64,000 bases of DNA, taken from Methanoculleus sp. UBA430 (GTDB lineage: Archaea > Halobacteriota > Methanomicrobia > Methanomicrobiales > Methanoculleaceae). A program made the translations under genes and the position numbers. Position 1 is the first letter of the stretch. Each line of letters starts with the position of its first letter. The notes beneath the pieces were generated by a model. It saw only the letters and a program-made list of their open reading frames with translations, was not told the DNA's origin and did no database searches. Of the stretch, positions 33,841-42,195 are shown piece after piece. The stretch is from assembly GCF_002506585.1 (NCBI RefSeq), contig NZ_DAXW01000003.1:241338-305337 (forward strand). Reading direction: 5' to 3'.

Positions 33841-34592
33841 GCGAATACGAACCCCTCCAGTCGTTTGCGCCGGTCTCGCGCCGACATCAGGGCGGACCCG
33901 ATCAGGAACGCGTCGCAGTGCCGGGAGAGGCTCCGAACGTCGTAGGGCCACGTGATGCCGCTCTCCGAGACCACGATCCTCCCCGCGTCGCGTGCCGCCC
34001 CCGCGAGGCGGACAGTTGTCGAGAGATCGATCATCATCGTCTCGAGGTTGCGGTTGTTGATCCCGATGAGGGTCGCATTCGTCGCGAGAGCACGCTCCAT
34101 CTCGCTTCGGTCGTGGACCTCGACGAGCGGCTCGAGCCCGAGCGCGAGCGCCCCGTCGACGAACGTGGAGAGATGATCACCGAGCACCCTGGCGATCAGG
34201 AGGACAGCATCGGCACCGAGCGCCCGGGTCTCGCCGAGCTGGCGGACGTCGACGATGAAGTCCTTCCTGAGGATGGGGACACAGACCGCACGCCGCACCC
34301 GGACGAGGAACTCGGGGCTCCCCCCAAAGTAGGTGGGCTCGGTCAGCACCGAGAGCCCGGCGGCCCCGGCGACGACGAACTCCCGGGCAATCGCCTCGGG
34401 GGTGCAGCTGTCGTGGATCCTCCCGTGCGACGGGGAGGCGAACTTCACTTCAGCGATGATTGCATGTCTCTCCCCGCAGGTACGGATGGACGCTCCGAGG
34501 CTCCGGCGGGGCAGGGGATCGGGATCGCCGACCGGTTGATCGAGGTGCCGGAGGCGCTCGCGGGTCGATCGGACGATCTCGTCGAGGATCAT
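33837..34592 (-). CDS. trpC: Indole-3-glycerol phosphate synthase
   Basis: A 251-residue TIM barrel. EVKFASPSHGRI (about 47-58) is the family EIKxxSPSxG motif with catalytic Glu and Lys, and ILRKDFIVDVRQL (about 99-111) holds the second catalytic Lys. Later LEPLVEVHDRSE and GINNRNLETM complete the active site. It overlaps trpD and trpF by 4 bases each. Confidence 0.95.
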   Translation of the reverse strand: MILDEIVRSTRERLRHLDQPVGDPDPLPRRSLGASIRTCGERHAIIAEVKFASPSHGRIHDSCTPEAIAREFVVAGAAGLSVLTEPTYFGGSPEFLVRVRRAVCVPILRKDFIVDVRQLGETRALGADAVLLIARVLGDHLSTFVDGALALGLEPLVEVHDRSEMERALATNATLIGINNRNLETMMIDLSTTVRLAGAARDAGRIVVSESGITWPYDVRSLSRHCDAFLIGSALMSARDRRKRLEGFVFA

Positions 34593-35605
34593 GTTGCGCC
34601 TCCGGTCGCCTCAATAAGGCGGCGGAGCCGGTCGAGCGCCGCCCCCGAGTCTATCGACACTTCGGCACGGGCGATGCCCCCGGCGATGCCGTCGGCCTTC
34701 CCGCCGAGGTAGATCGCCGCCCCCGCATTGAGGAGGACGATGTCCCGGGCGGGACCGTTGTCGCCCGATAGGACAGCAAGGAGGGTCGCGGCGTTCTCCT
34801 CGGGCCCGCCTCCCCGGAGAGCGGCGACGGGCGAGCACGCGATCCCGAACTCCGTGCAGTCGAGTGTATACGTCGTTACCTCGCCGTTTCGGAGCTCCGC
34901 GACCGTCGTCGGCCCGGCCGTCGCGATCTCGTCGAGGCCTGCGCCGTGGACGACCATCGCCCGCTCCGCCCCGAGGTCGCCGAGCACCCGGGCGACCGGA
35001 AGGGTCAGGCGGGGGTCGTAGACGCCGAGCAGGTGGGATCCCGCGCCTGCCGGGTTCGTCAGGGGGCCGAGGAGGTTGAAGACCGTCCGTATCCCGATCT
35101 CCTGCCGGGCGAGCCGGGCGTACTGCATCGCCGGGTGGTAGGCCGGGGCGAAGAGGAACGCAATCCCGGCGGCCGCGAGGACGCCCGCCACCCGTTCGGG
35201 CGGGATCGCGACAGTGACCCCGAGCGCCTCGAGGACGTCGGCCGAACCGCACCTGCTCGAAACCCCGCGGTTCCCGTGCTTCACGACCGGGACGCCCGCT
35301 CCGGCCGTGACGAGGGCCGCAGCGGTGCTGATGTTGAACGTCTCCGCACCGTCGCCTCCGGTCCCGCAGGTATCCACCCGCGCCTCCTGAGCGGGAAGAG
35401 AGACCGGGACGGCGGCGGCCCGCATCGCCCGGGCGAACGCCGCGATCTCTGCAACTGTCTCCCCCTTCATCCGGAGTGCCGTCAGAAATCCGCCGATCTG
35501 GGCGGGTGTCGCCGCGCCCCGCATGATCTCCTCCATCACCCCTCCCGCCTCGGCCGAGGTGAGGTTCGTGCCTGAGGAGACCCGGACGATCGCCTCGCGA
35601 ATCAT
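34589..35605 (-). CDS. trpD: Anthranilate phosphoribosyltransferase
   Basis: A 338-residue enzyme with the PRPP-binding CGTGGDGAETFNIST (about 80-94) and the KHGNRGVSSRCGSADVLE stretch (about 109-126). It transfers the phosphoribosyl group to anthranilate. It starts inside the trpG stop (ATGA overlap) and runs into trpC in the same way. Confidence 0.95.
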   Translation of the reverse strand: MIREAIVRVSSGTNLTSAEAGGVMEEIMRGAATPAQIGGFLTALRMKGETVAEIAAFARAMRAAAVPVSLPAQEARVDTCGTGGDGAETFNISTAAALVTAGAGVPVVKHGNRGVSSRCGSADVLEALGVTVAIPPERVAGVLAAAGIAFLFAPAYHPAMQYARLARQEIGIRTVFNLLGPLTNPAGAGSHLLGVYDPRLTLPVARVLGDLGAERAMVVHGAGLDEIATAGPTTVAELRNGEVTTYTLDCTEFGIACSPVAALRGGGPEENAATLLAVLSGDNGPARDIVLLNAGAAIYLGGKADGIAGGIARAEVSIDSGAALDRLRRLIEATGGAT

Positions 35606-36180
35606 GCCGCACCTCCCGGGCCGAAGAGGAAGTTCGCCACCAATCGGGTTCCCTCGGGGGTGAGGATGCTCTCCGGGTGGAACTGCACCCCCTCGATCGG
35701 GAACTCCCGGTGCCGGACACCCATGATCGCCCCGTCGTCGCTCTCGGCCGTCACCGCGAGGCAGTCCGGGACGGATGCCGGGTCGATGACGAGCGAGTGG
35801 TAGCGGGTCGCGACGAGGGGATCGGGCACCCTCGCGTAGATCCCCGCGCCGTCGTGCCGGACGAGCGACCGTTTCCCGTGCATCAGCCGATCCGCCCGGG
35901 CAATTCTAGCGCCGAAAGCAAGGCCGATCGCCTGGTGGCCGAGGCAGACCCCGAGCGTCGGGACGGTCCGGCTGATCGAGTCGAGAACCTCCCGGTAAAG
36001 AGCGGAGTCCCGGGGATGCCCCGGCCCGGGCGAGAGAACGACGCGATCGAACGATTCGGATCGGATCCGCTCAAACGGCGTATCGCTCTTCACCACGACC
36101 GGTTCCGCCCCGAGCACCCCGATCTGCTGGCAGAGGTTGAAGGTGAAACTGTCGTAACTGTCGATGACGAGCACCCGCAT
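35602..36180 (-). CDS. trpG: Anthranilate synthase glutamine amidotransferase subunit
   Basis: A 192-residue class I amidotransferase that supplies ammonia to TrpE. Catalytic cysteine in LGVCLGHQAIG (about 76-86), oxyanion loop SPGPGHP near 49-55, and catalytic His and Glu in GVQFHPESIL near 167-176. The ATG at 36180 overlaps the trpE stop by one base. No fusion to trpD is seen. Confidence 0.95.
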   Translation of the reverse strand: MRVLVIDSYDSFTFNLCQQIGVLGAEPVVVKSDTPFERIRSESFDRVVLSPGPGHPRDSALYREVLDSISRTVPTLGVCLGHQAIGLAFGARIARADRLMHGKRSLVRHDGAGIYARVPDPLVATRYHSLVIDPASVPDCLAVTAESDDGAIMGVRHREFPIEGVQFHPESILTPEGTRLVANFLFGPGGAA

Positions 36181-37667
36181 CACTCCACCTCCGCACCGAG
36201 CGCCGCAAGCATCGCCCGCCCTTTGTTCTCGGTCTCGATCCACTCCCGGCCGGGGTCGGAGTCGGCCACGATCCCGGCCCCCACCTGGACGGAAGCGACG
36301 CCGTCCTGCACGATGACCGTCCGGATGGCGATCGCGAGATCCATCGTGCTGGAAAAACCGATGTAGCCGACGGCCCCGGCGTAGATCCCGCGCCGGAGCC
36401 CCTCCGCCTCGCCGATGATCTGCATCGCACGGACCTTCGGGGCGCCCGAGACGGTTCCCGCGGGGAAACAGGAGCGGAGGGCGTCGAACCGGTCGCACCC
36501 CTCCCGGAGCCTCCCCGAGACCGTCGAGACGATGTGCTGGACGTGCGAGAACCGCTCGACGGTCATGAAGTCCGTCACCGAGACGCTCCCGTAGGCCGAG
36601 ACCGCCCCGACGTCGTTTCTTGCAAGGTCGACGAGCATGACGTGCTCGGCCCGCTCTTTTTCGTCGCTGAGGAGTTCGGCCGCGAGCTGGTCATCCTCCG
36701 CCGGGGTTCGCCCCCGCGGCCGGGTGCCGGCGATCGGGACGGTCGTCACCCGGCCGTCCTCCACCCGGACGAGCATCTCGGGGCTGCTCCCGGCGACCGC
36801 CAGGTCGTCGAAGTCCAGGTAGTACATGTAGGGGCTCGGGTTTGTTGCCCGGAGCCGCCGGTAGACGGCAAACGGGTCGCCCTCGATACGGCAGGCGAGC
36901 CTCCGGGAGAGGACGGCCTGGAAGATATCTCCCGCCGCGATATGCTCTTTTATCCGGAGAACCGCGTCCGAAAACTCGTCCGGGGTGCAGGACGACGCCG
37001 GGGCGCCGGCCCTGCACGGCTCGCCCGGAGACGATGCGAAGAAAACACGAATCCGGCCTATCTGTTCGGCGATCGCCGCCCGGGCCCGGGAGTATTCCTC
37101 CTCTGCATCGGTCCCGTCGGCAACAAGCATGTTTGCGATGACCGCGAGCCGCTCTCTTTTGTGGTCGAGGGCGAGGCAGTCTCGCGCCAGCATGAACCGG
37201 GCGACGGGTTCCTCGCGGTCCTCCGCCGTCTCCACCCGTGGCATCGGGTAGAGAGAAGAGACGAGATCATAGGAAAAGTAGCCGGCAAGCCCGCCGGAAA
37301 ACCTCTCGAGCCGCGAGGGAGCGACCCTGAACCGGCTCATGAACGAACGGACGGCGTCGAGGGGATCGGCCGCCTCGATGCCGGCGGCAACCTCGCGGAT
37401 ACGGGCGTTGCCGGAGACCGTCAGCGTGCCGTCAGGGGCAACGGCAACGGTCGCGGCCGGGGCGGTGCAGATGAACGAGTAACAGGCGGTCTTCTCGCTC
37501 CCCTCGAGCGACTCCAGCAGGAACCCGGACCCTTCGCGGAGAGAGGCGTAGAGGTCGGCCGGTGAAGACGCGGGGAGCGGAAGCTCCGTAAATACCGGGA
37601 CGATGAGAGGCCGACCGGCCGCGTCCGCCGCGGCAACGGCCTCCTCGTATCCCGGGGTTGTGTTCAG
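36180..37667 (-). CDS. trpE: Anthranilate synthase component I, with disrupted or non-canonical start
   Basis: The chorismate-binding domain is intact (GYFSYDL, DIFQAVLSRR, RNPSPYMYYLDF-type segment, AGTRPRGR, DLARNDVG, GAPKVRAMQII), so the enzyme type is secure. The first in-frame ATG is at 37340, but the frame stays coding-like back to about 37667 (NTTPGYEEAVAAADAAGRPL, then FLLESLEGSEKTACYSFICT, the tryptophan-sensing LLES motif). That upstream part has no ATG, GTG or TTG. An ATG at 37699, overlapping the trpB2 stop, opens a short frame (MPVDWTALQES) that ends at 37664. A one-base indel near 37665-37675, or a CTG start at 37667, would explain this. About 495 residues from CTG is the normal length. 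Confidence 0.85.
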   Translation of the reverse strand: MNTTPGYEEAVAAADAAGRPLIVPVFTELPLPASSPADLYASLREGSGFLLESLEGSEKTACYSFICTAPAATVAVAPDGTLTVSGNARIREVAAGIEAADPLDAVRSFMSRFRVAPSRLERFSGGLAGYFSYDLVSSLYPMPRVETAEDREEPVARFMLARDCLALDHKRERLAVIANMLVADGTDAEEEYSRARAAIAEQIGRIRVFFASSPGEPCRAGAPASSCTPDEFSDAVLRIKEHIAAGDIFQAVLSRRLACRIEGDPFAVYRRLRATNPSPYMYYLDFDDLAVAGSSPEMLVRVEDGRVTTVPIAGTRPRGRTPAEDDQLAAELLSDEKERAEHVMLVDLARNDVGAVSAYGSVSVTDFMTVERFSHVQHIVSTVSGRLREGCDRFDALRSCFPAGTVSGAPKVRAMQIIGEAEGLRRGIYAGAVGYIGFSSTMDLAIAIRTVIVQDGVASVQVGAGIVADSDPGREWIETENKGRAMLAALGAEVE

Positions 37668-37698
37668 CTCTCTTGGAGCGCAGTCCAGTCCACCGGCA

Positions 37699-39057
37699 TC
37701 ACCCCGTCACCGGCAGCCGGGCGAGCGACTCCTTGATCAACTCCGCCGGGTACTCGTAGTCGACGAGCGATCCCGCAAAGTAGGCTTCATAGGAAGAGAA
37801 GTCGAAGTTGCCGTGGCCGGAGTTGTTAAAGAGGATCACCTTCTCTTCGCCGGTCTCCCGGCACCGGAGCGCCTCGTCGATCGCGGCCTTCACCGCGTGG
37901 GCGGCCTCGGGCGCGACGACGATTCCCTCCGTCCGGGCGAACATCACGGCGGCCGCAAAGACCTCGTTCTGGTGGTAGGCGACCGGCCGGATCACCCCCT
38001 CGTGGGCGAGGCGGGAGACAAGCGGCGACATGCCATGGTAGCGGAGCCCTCCGGCGTGGATCGCCGGCGGGACGAAGTCGTGACCGAGGGTGAACATCCG
38101 CAGCATCGGGGTCAGCCCCGCAACGTCCCCGAAGTCGTAGGCATAGAGCCCCTTGGTCAGGGTCGGGCAGGCGAACGGCTCCACCGCAACGATATCCGTC
38201 TCGGGGTGCTTCCCGGTCATCTTATCGCCCGCAAACGGGAAGGAAAGCCCGGCAAAGTTGGTACCCCCGCCGACGCACCCGATCACCACATCCGGGTAGG
38301 CCTCCGCAACCGCGAACTGCTCCCGCGCCTCCTGGCCGATGATCGTCTGGTGGAGGCAGACGTGGTTGAGGACGGAGCCGAGCGCGTAGTTGGTGTTATC
38401 GTGACTCGCCGCGTCCTCAACCGCCTCCGATATGGCGATGCCGAGGGAGCCCGACGTCTCCGGGTCGCGGGCGAGCACCGCCCGGCCCGAACGGGTTTTT
38501 GGCGACGGGCTCGGGATGCACTCGGCGCCGTAGACCTGCATCATGCTTTTCCGGTAGGGTTTCTGCTCGTAGGAACTCCGGACCATGTAGACGGTGCATT
38601 CCATATCGAAGAGACCCGTTGCAAACGCAAGTGACGAACCCCACTGCCCCGCCCCGGTCTCGGTCGCCAGCCGCTCGATCCCCGCCTCACGGTTGTAGTA
38701 GGCCTGGGGGACGGCAGAGTTGGGCTTATGCGAGCCCGGCGGGCTCACACCCTCCCACTTGTAGTAGATCTTCGCCGGGGTCTTTAAGGCCGCCTCGAGC
38801 CGCCGCGCCCGGTAGAGAGGGCTCGGCCTCCAGAGGGTGAGGATATCGCGGACCTCGCCCGGGATATCGATGTAACGCTCCGTGCTCATCTCCTGCCGGA
38901 TCAGTTCCATCGGGAAGATGTGGCGGAGGTCGTCGGGGACCGCCGGTTTTGCGGTAGCCGGATGAAGAGGCGGGTCCATGGGTCTCGGGAGATCCGCCTG
39001 GATGTTATACCACCGCTTCGGCATCTCCCCCTCGTCAAGGAGGATCTTCGTCTGCAT
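37699..39057 (-). CDS. trpB2: Tryptophan synthase beta chain, TrpB2 type
   Basis: A 452-residue TrpB2-type PLP enzyme (COG1350): N-terminal extension LDEGEMPKRWYNIQADLP, PLP lysine in PGSHKPNSAVPQAYYN (about 106-121) and the loop GCVGGGTNFAG near 255. TrpB2 acts as a standalone tryptophan synthase and is suggested to use phosphoserine or to salvage indole. It is the first gene of the operon and its stop overlaps the ATG at 37699. The promoter is at about 39065-39090. Confidence 0.92.
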   Translation of the reverse strand: MQTKILLDEGEMPKRWYNIQADLPRPMDPPLHPATAKPAVPDDLRHIFPMELIRQEMSTERYIDIPGEVRDILTLWRPSPLYRARRLEAALKTPAKIYYKWEGVSPPGSHKPNSAVPQAYYNREAGIERLATETGAGQWGSSLAFATGLFDMECTVYMVRSSYEQKPYRKSMMQVYGAECIPSPSPKTRSGRAVLARDPETSGSLGIAISEAVEDAASHDNTNYALGSVLNHVCLHQTIIGQEAREQFAVAEAYPDVVIGCVGGGTNFAGLSFPFAGDKMTGKHPETDIVAVEPFACPTLTKGLYAYDFGDVAGLTPMLRMFTLGHDFVPPAIHAGGLRYHGMSPLVSRLAHEGVIRPVAYHQNEVFAAAVMFARTEGIVVAPEAAHAVKAAIDEALRCRETGEEKVILFNNSGHGNFDFSSYEAYFAGSLVDYEYPAELIKESLARLPVTG

Positions 39058-39064
39058 ACAGTAT

Positions 39065-39090
39065 GGTACTCACTGTACAAATATATACAT
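39065..39090 (-). promoter_or_regulatory. trp operon promoter with TGTACA box
   Basis: A TATA-like ATATAT (39081-39086) lies next to a palindromic TGTACA (39074-39079), with a near match GGTACT at 39065-39070. TGTACA is the TRP box bound by TrpY in Methanothermobacter. No TrpY gene is in this window, so regulation by a similar repressor is a suggestion. The orientation is ambiguous because the region also faces the 39214 gene. Confidence 0.35.
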
Positions 39091-39213
39091 TACGCTACAA
39101 ATTTGAACTATGTTGACCACCTTGGGGCGGCAGAGACGAAGCCCCGGCGGGTGACGGGTCAGGAGCGTGTCTCCGGGAAAAAGGGTATATGATTGCCCCA
39201 CCACTGGATAGCG

Positions 39214-39798
39214 ATGTATCTCCTCGCCCATGCCATGGCCGGCATCCTCATCGGTATGGTGCTTGCGGCGATCGCCGGCGACCGACGGGTTGTCGCGCTC
39301 GGCGCGCTCGGCGCCGTGCTCCCCGACCTGATCGACAAACCCCTCGGGCACATCATCCTCGCCGGGACGGTCAACTACGGAAGAATTTACTTTCACGGCC
39401 TCACCGTCTTCTTCCTCATCCTCATCGCCGGCCTCCTCCTCTACCACTACCGCCGGCGGATCGGCCTCCTCGCCATCGCCGCCGGCATGGCGAGCCACCA
39501 GTTCCTCGACGGCATGTGGCGGCACCCCATCGAGTGGTTCTGGCCCCTCCTCGGGCCACTCCCGCGCTACGACTATCCGGGAGGCTTCTTCTGGGACGCC
39601 ATCCTGCGAGAACTCGCCCAACCGAGCGAGTGGCTCCTCTTCTTCCTGATCGTCGGGCTGTTTGTTGTCCTTTACCGGCAGGAACTCAGAACGCTCCTCA
39701 CCCGGCTCGAGGAGTTCTCCACCCTCCAGATCTTCTTCGCCGCCATCGGCCTCACTGTCGTCGTCGCGCTGGCCGTGGGTGGGTTGTGTCTGCTCTGA
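39214..39798 (+). CDS. YdjM/DUF457-like membrane hydrolase family protein
   Basis: A 194-residue membrane protein with five hydrophobic segments and polar residues in the pattern of the LexA-binding, inner-membrane metal-dependent hydrolase (YdjM/DUF457) family: LPDLIDKPLGH near 35-45, YFHGLTVFFL near 56, and ASHQFLDGMWRHP near 92-104. The His and Asp residues may bind metal. The ATG at 39214 is chosen because TATATG at 39186-39191 would start the mRNA close to it; a TTG at 39193 is the alternative. Confidence 0.65.
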   Translation: MYLLAHAMAGILIGMVLAAIAGDRRVVALGALGAVLPDLIDKPLGHIILAGTVNYGRIYFHGLTVFFLILIAGLLLYHYRRRIGLLAIAAGMASHQFLDGMWRHPIEWFWPLLGPLPRYDYPGGFFWDAILRELAQPSEWLLFFLIVGLFVVLYRQELRTLLTRLEEFSTLQIFFAAIGLTVVVALAVGGLCLL

Positions 39799-39803
39799 GG
39801 GTC

Positions 39804-40649
39804 TCACCCCGGCTTTTGCCACCAGATCGAGGCGTAGGTCGAGGACCCGGCGAGGGCAAGCCCGTCGGCCTGTCGGACGAGATGCTCACGGAAGTAGTCC
39901 CGGAGAACCGCCCGCTGCCGCGGGGTCGTTACGCTCATCCGCGGTGCGAAATGCTCGACCGCATCCTCCACGGTCGCAAAGAGCGTCGTGCCCTCGAGCG
40001 GACGCATCAGGACGTTTGCGTAGATCCCCATGCCGTAGAGGATGTTGAAGAGACAGTCGGCCTTCGGCCTCGGATAATACGGCGCCCCGTGCAGGTCATC
40101 CCAGAGTGTGAGATAAAGCTGCTCCCAGAGTGGTTCGTCGGCGAACCAGTAGAGGTAGACCGAACCGGAGGCGACCGCATCCATCACGGCGAGGGCCGAC
40201 CGGATCTCCGGCATCGAGAGTGAGAACGAGGCGACCACCCGATCGTAAGGCGGCGCGAGATCACGGGCCGGGTCGATCTCCTCCCAGAGGCCCTGCACGG
40301 TGGTGATGCCGGTGATCCCCTCTTGCTCCGCCGCCGCCCGGAGTTCGGCGAGCATCCCCTCAGCCGGATCGACCGCCGTCACCGCGGCACCGGCCCGGGC
40401 AAGCGGCAGGGCGAGGGTCCCGGGTCCCGACCCGATATCCAGCACCCGATCGCCGGGAGCGACGTTGAGGTCCTGCAGGGCCTCGGCGACCCGGGCGTTT
40501 CGGCCGGGCTCCGACCGGGTGGCGTACCGCCGGGCCTGTTCCCGTCCGCCCCAGAGATCGGCTCCTTCCCGGAACTCCGGGGTCGACCGGTTCAGGGTGA
40601 GCCTTCGCTTCCATATCTTGTTCCAGTCCGGGACGAGTTGATCCTTCAT
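39804..40649 (-). CDS. SAM-dependent methyltransferase
   Basis: A 281-residue protein with class I methyltransferase motifs: I, VLDIGSGPGTLALPLA (about 69-84); II, VTAVDPAEGML (about 90-100); and YDRVVASFSLS near 137-147. The N-terminal 60 residues (DWNKIWKRRL, WGGREQARRY) are typical of an archaeal subgroup of unknown substrate. The ATG at 40649 is preferred to 40718. It converges with the YdjM-like gene, ending 6 bases from it. Confidence 0.82.
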   Translation of the reverse strand: MKDQLVPDWNKIWKRRLTLNRSTPEFREGADLWGGREQARRYATRSEPGRNARVAEALQDLNVAPGDRVLDIGSGPGTLALPLARAGAAVTAVDPAEGMLAELRAAAEQEGITGITTVQGLWEEIDPARDLAPPYDRVVASFSLSMPEIRSALAVMDAVASGSVYLYWFADEPLWEQLYLTLWDDLHGAPYYPRPKADCLFNILYGMGIYANVLMRPLEGTTLFATVEDAVEHFAPRMSVTTPRQRAVLRDYFREHLVRQADGLALAGSSTYASIWWQKPG

Positions 40650-40764
40650 CCGCCTGTCGGTCGCCCTCCCGGGGTAAGTAGTTACCCATACGATTCCCGG
40701 AAAGCGACCTGCGACCATTGAAAAACCCCAACCATTATATACGTGGCCGAAGAGTGGAATATCT

Positions 40765-41232
40765 GTGGTGAACAGTATGACTGGTGAATCAATGCTCCAG
40801 CTAACCGTGGATCAGCTTGCACGAACTCTCTGCGCGAGTGCGGTCCTCGGTGCCCCGATCGAGGCCGGTGAGAGGGTAATCATACCGGTCGCTGAGTTCG
40901 GGTTCGCATTCGGCGGCGGCGAAGGCACGGGAGGGCGTAAGGAAGGCATGCAGCACGGTGGGGTCGGGACCGGTGGTGGAGGCGGAATATCGGCCGTCGC
41001 CCTGATCATCATCACCAGAGGCGTCCCCGGCCCTGAGGGTATCCAGGTGATCTCGCTGAAGAAGAAGAGTCAGATGGCCGAGGTGATCTCGACGCTCGGG
41101 GAGACGGTCGGCCCGCATGTCGAGAAGGTACTCGAGAAGGGCTCTGAGATGATGCAGCAGCGCAAGAATAAGATGCCCTGGGCCTCGGAGGAAGGAAAGG
41201 AGATCCCAATCGGCGGTGAAGAAGAGGCGTAA
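40765..41232 (+). CDS. GerW/YtfJ family protein
   Basis: A 155-residue protein of the GerW (YtfJ, PF09579) family: a VLGAPIEAGERVIIPVAEFGFAFGGG segment (seen as PIEAGERVIIPV and EFGFAFGGGEG), a glycine-rich loop (about 50-75) and a hydrophobic ISAVALIIITRG strand. Bacillus YtfJ acts in spore formation; methanogens do not sporulate, so the role here is open. Promoter TATATACG is at 40737-40744. The start may be GTG 40765 or ATG 40777. Confidence 0.8.
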   Translation: MVNSMTGESMLQLTVDQLARTLCASAVLGAPIEAGERVIIPVAEFGFAFGGGEGTGGRKEGMQHGGVGTGGGGGISAVALIIITRGVPGPEGIQVISLKKKSQMAEVISTLGETVGPHVEKVLEKGSEMMQQRKNKMPWASEEGKEIPIGGEEEA

Positions 41233-41253
41233 GGTTCTCTTACCCTCCATCCC

Positions 41254-41928
41254 ATGGCTGCGACCGTTCTTTTCTTGATCCTGCTCGCCGTCGTCGTCAT
41301 CATCCTCGCTCTCCTGCTTGCCCTCTACCTGGTCCCGGTGACCGTCTCGACGGTAGCCGACTGCAGGCGGGAGAGTGCCCGGGCGGTGGCAACCGTAGCC
41401 TGGGGCATCGTGGGGGGGCGGGTCCGCGTCGGAGACGGTGTGGGGGTGCTCGAGGTCCTCCTCGCCGGCCGGCCGGTCGTGACCCGGGACCTCCGGGAGG
41501 TGGCGGCAGCAGAACCGGCGAAGGAGAAGAAGGCCGAAGAACCGGGGCCGGCTCTTCCGGTGGGGGACTACATTGATGCCGCCGGCGACCTCTGGCCCCA
41601 TATCAAGAGGATCCTGGAGGCTGTCTACCGGTCCCTCTACCTTGAGACGCTCCGGGGCAGCGTCACCCTCGGCCTCGATAGCCCCGCCGACACCGGCGTC
41701 GTCTACGGCTACTGCACGGCGGCCCGCTACGCCCTCTGGCCGGTGGAGGCGACCGACTTCGTGATGACCCCGGTCTTTAACGAGAGAGTCTTTGCGGGCA
41801 CCTTCACGCTCAAGATGCAGATCCGCCGGCCGCTCCTGATCCTGGTCGCGGTCGCAAGGGCTCTCTGGCAGAAACCTGTCCGGCAGCGGCTCCGGCAGGT
41901 ATCGGGAAGAGGTGCTCCGGGTGCCTGA
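41254..41928 (+). CDS. DUF2953 protein (YtfI-like)
   Basis: A 224-residue protein with an N-terminal membrane helix (about 4-30) and the DUF2953 pattern near the C-terminus: GSVTLGLDSPADTGVVYGYC (about 135-154) followed by hydrophobic and strand segments. In Bacillus the ytfI (DUF2953) and ytfJ genes are also adjacent, so the pairing with the GerW-type gene is conserved across domains and suggests a joint membrane-associated role. Confidence 0.78.
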   Translation: MAATVLFLILLAVVVIILALLLALYLVPVTVSTVADCRRESARAVATVAWGIVGGRVRVGDGVGVLEVLLAGRPVVTRDLREVAAAEPAKEKKAEEPGPALPVGDYIDAAGDLWPHIKRILEAVYRSLYLETLRGSVTLGLDSPADTGVVYGYCTAARYALWPVEATDFVMTPVFNERVFAGTFTLKMQIRRPLLILVAVARALWQKPVRQRLRQVSGRGAPGA

Positions 41929-42190
41929 GGAGAAGGGGAGCGGCGAGCCCGACCTCGTCGTCGGCGGCGGCCGCAGGATCGGCGGCCGATGCATCATCCC
42001 CATCATCAGGGCGTTTGCGGTGTACGGAGGGGGAACCGCCACGGTCAGCCTGACACCGGTTGCGCTCCTCGTCACCGAAGGAGAGGGCGAGTTCCTCACC
42101 CTCCTCCCGGGTGCGCCGCTGAAAACCGGGGAGACGATCGAGAAGCTCCGCGCCGATATCGAGCGGGAAAAAAAGAAGTGTACGGGGTAG
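41912..42190 (+). CDS. Small protein resembling part of GerW, third gene of the unit
   Basis: A 92-residue protein overlapping the DUF2953 gene by 17 bases. The segment GGRRIGGRCIIPIIRAFAVYGGG (seen as RCIIPIIRAFAVYGGG) echoes the ERVIIPVAEFGFAFGGG pattern of the neighbouring GerW-type protein, so it may be a shortened relative. Starts at GTG 41912 or 41921. Function unknown. Confidence 0.55.
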   Translation: MLRVPEEKGSGEPDLVVGGGRRIGGRCIIPIIRAFAVYGGGTATVSLTPVALLVTEGEGEFLTLLPGAPLKTGETIEKLRADIEREKKKCTG

Positions 42191-42195
42191 GCCCG

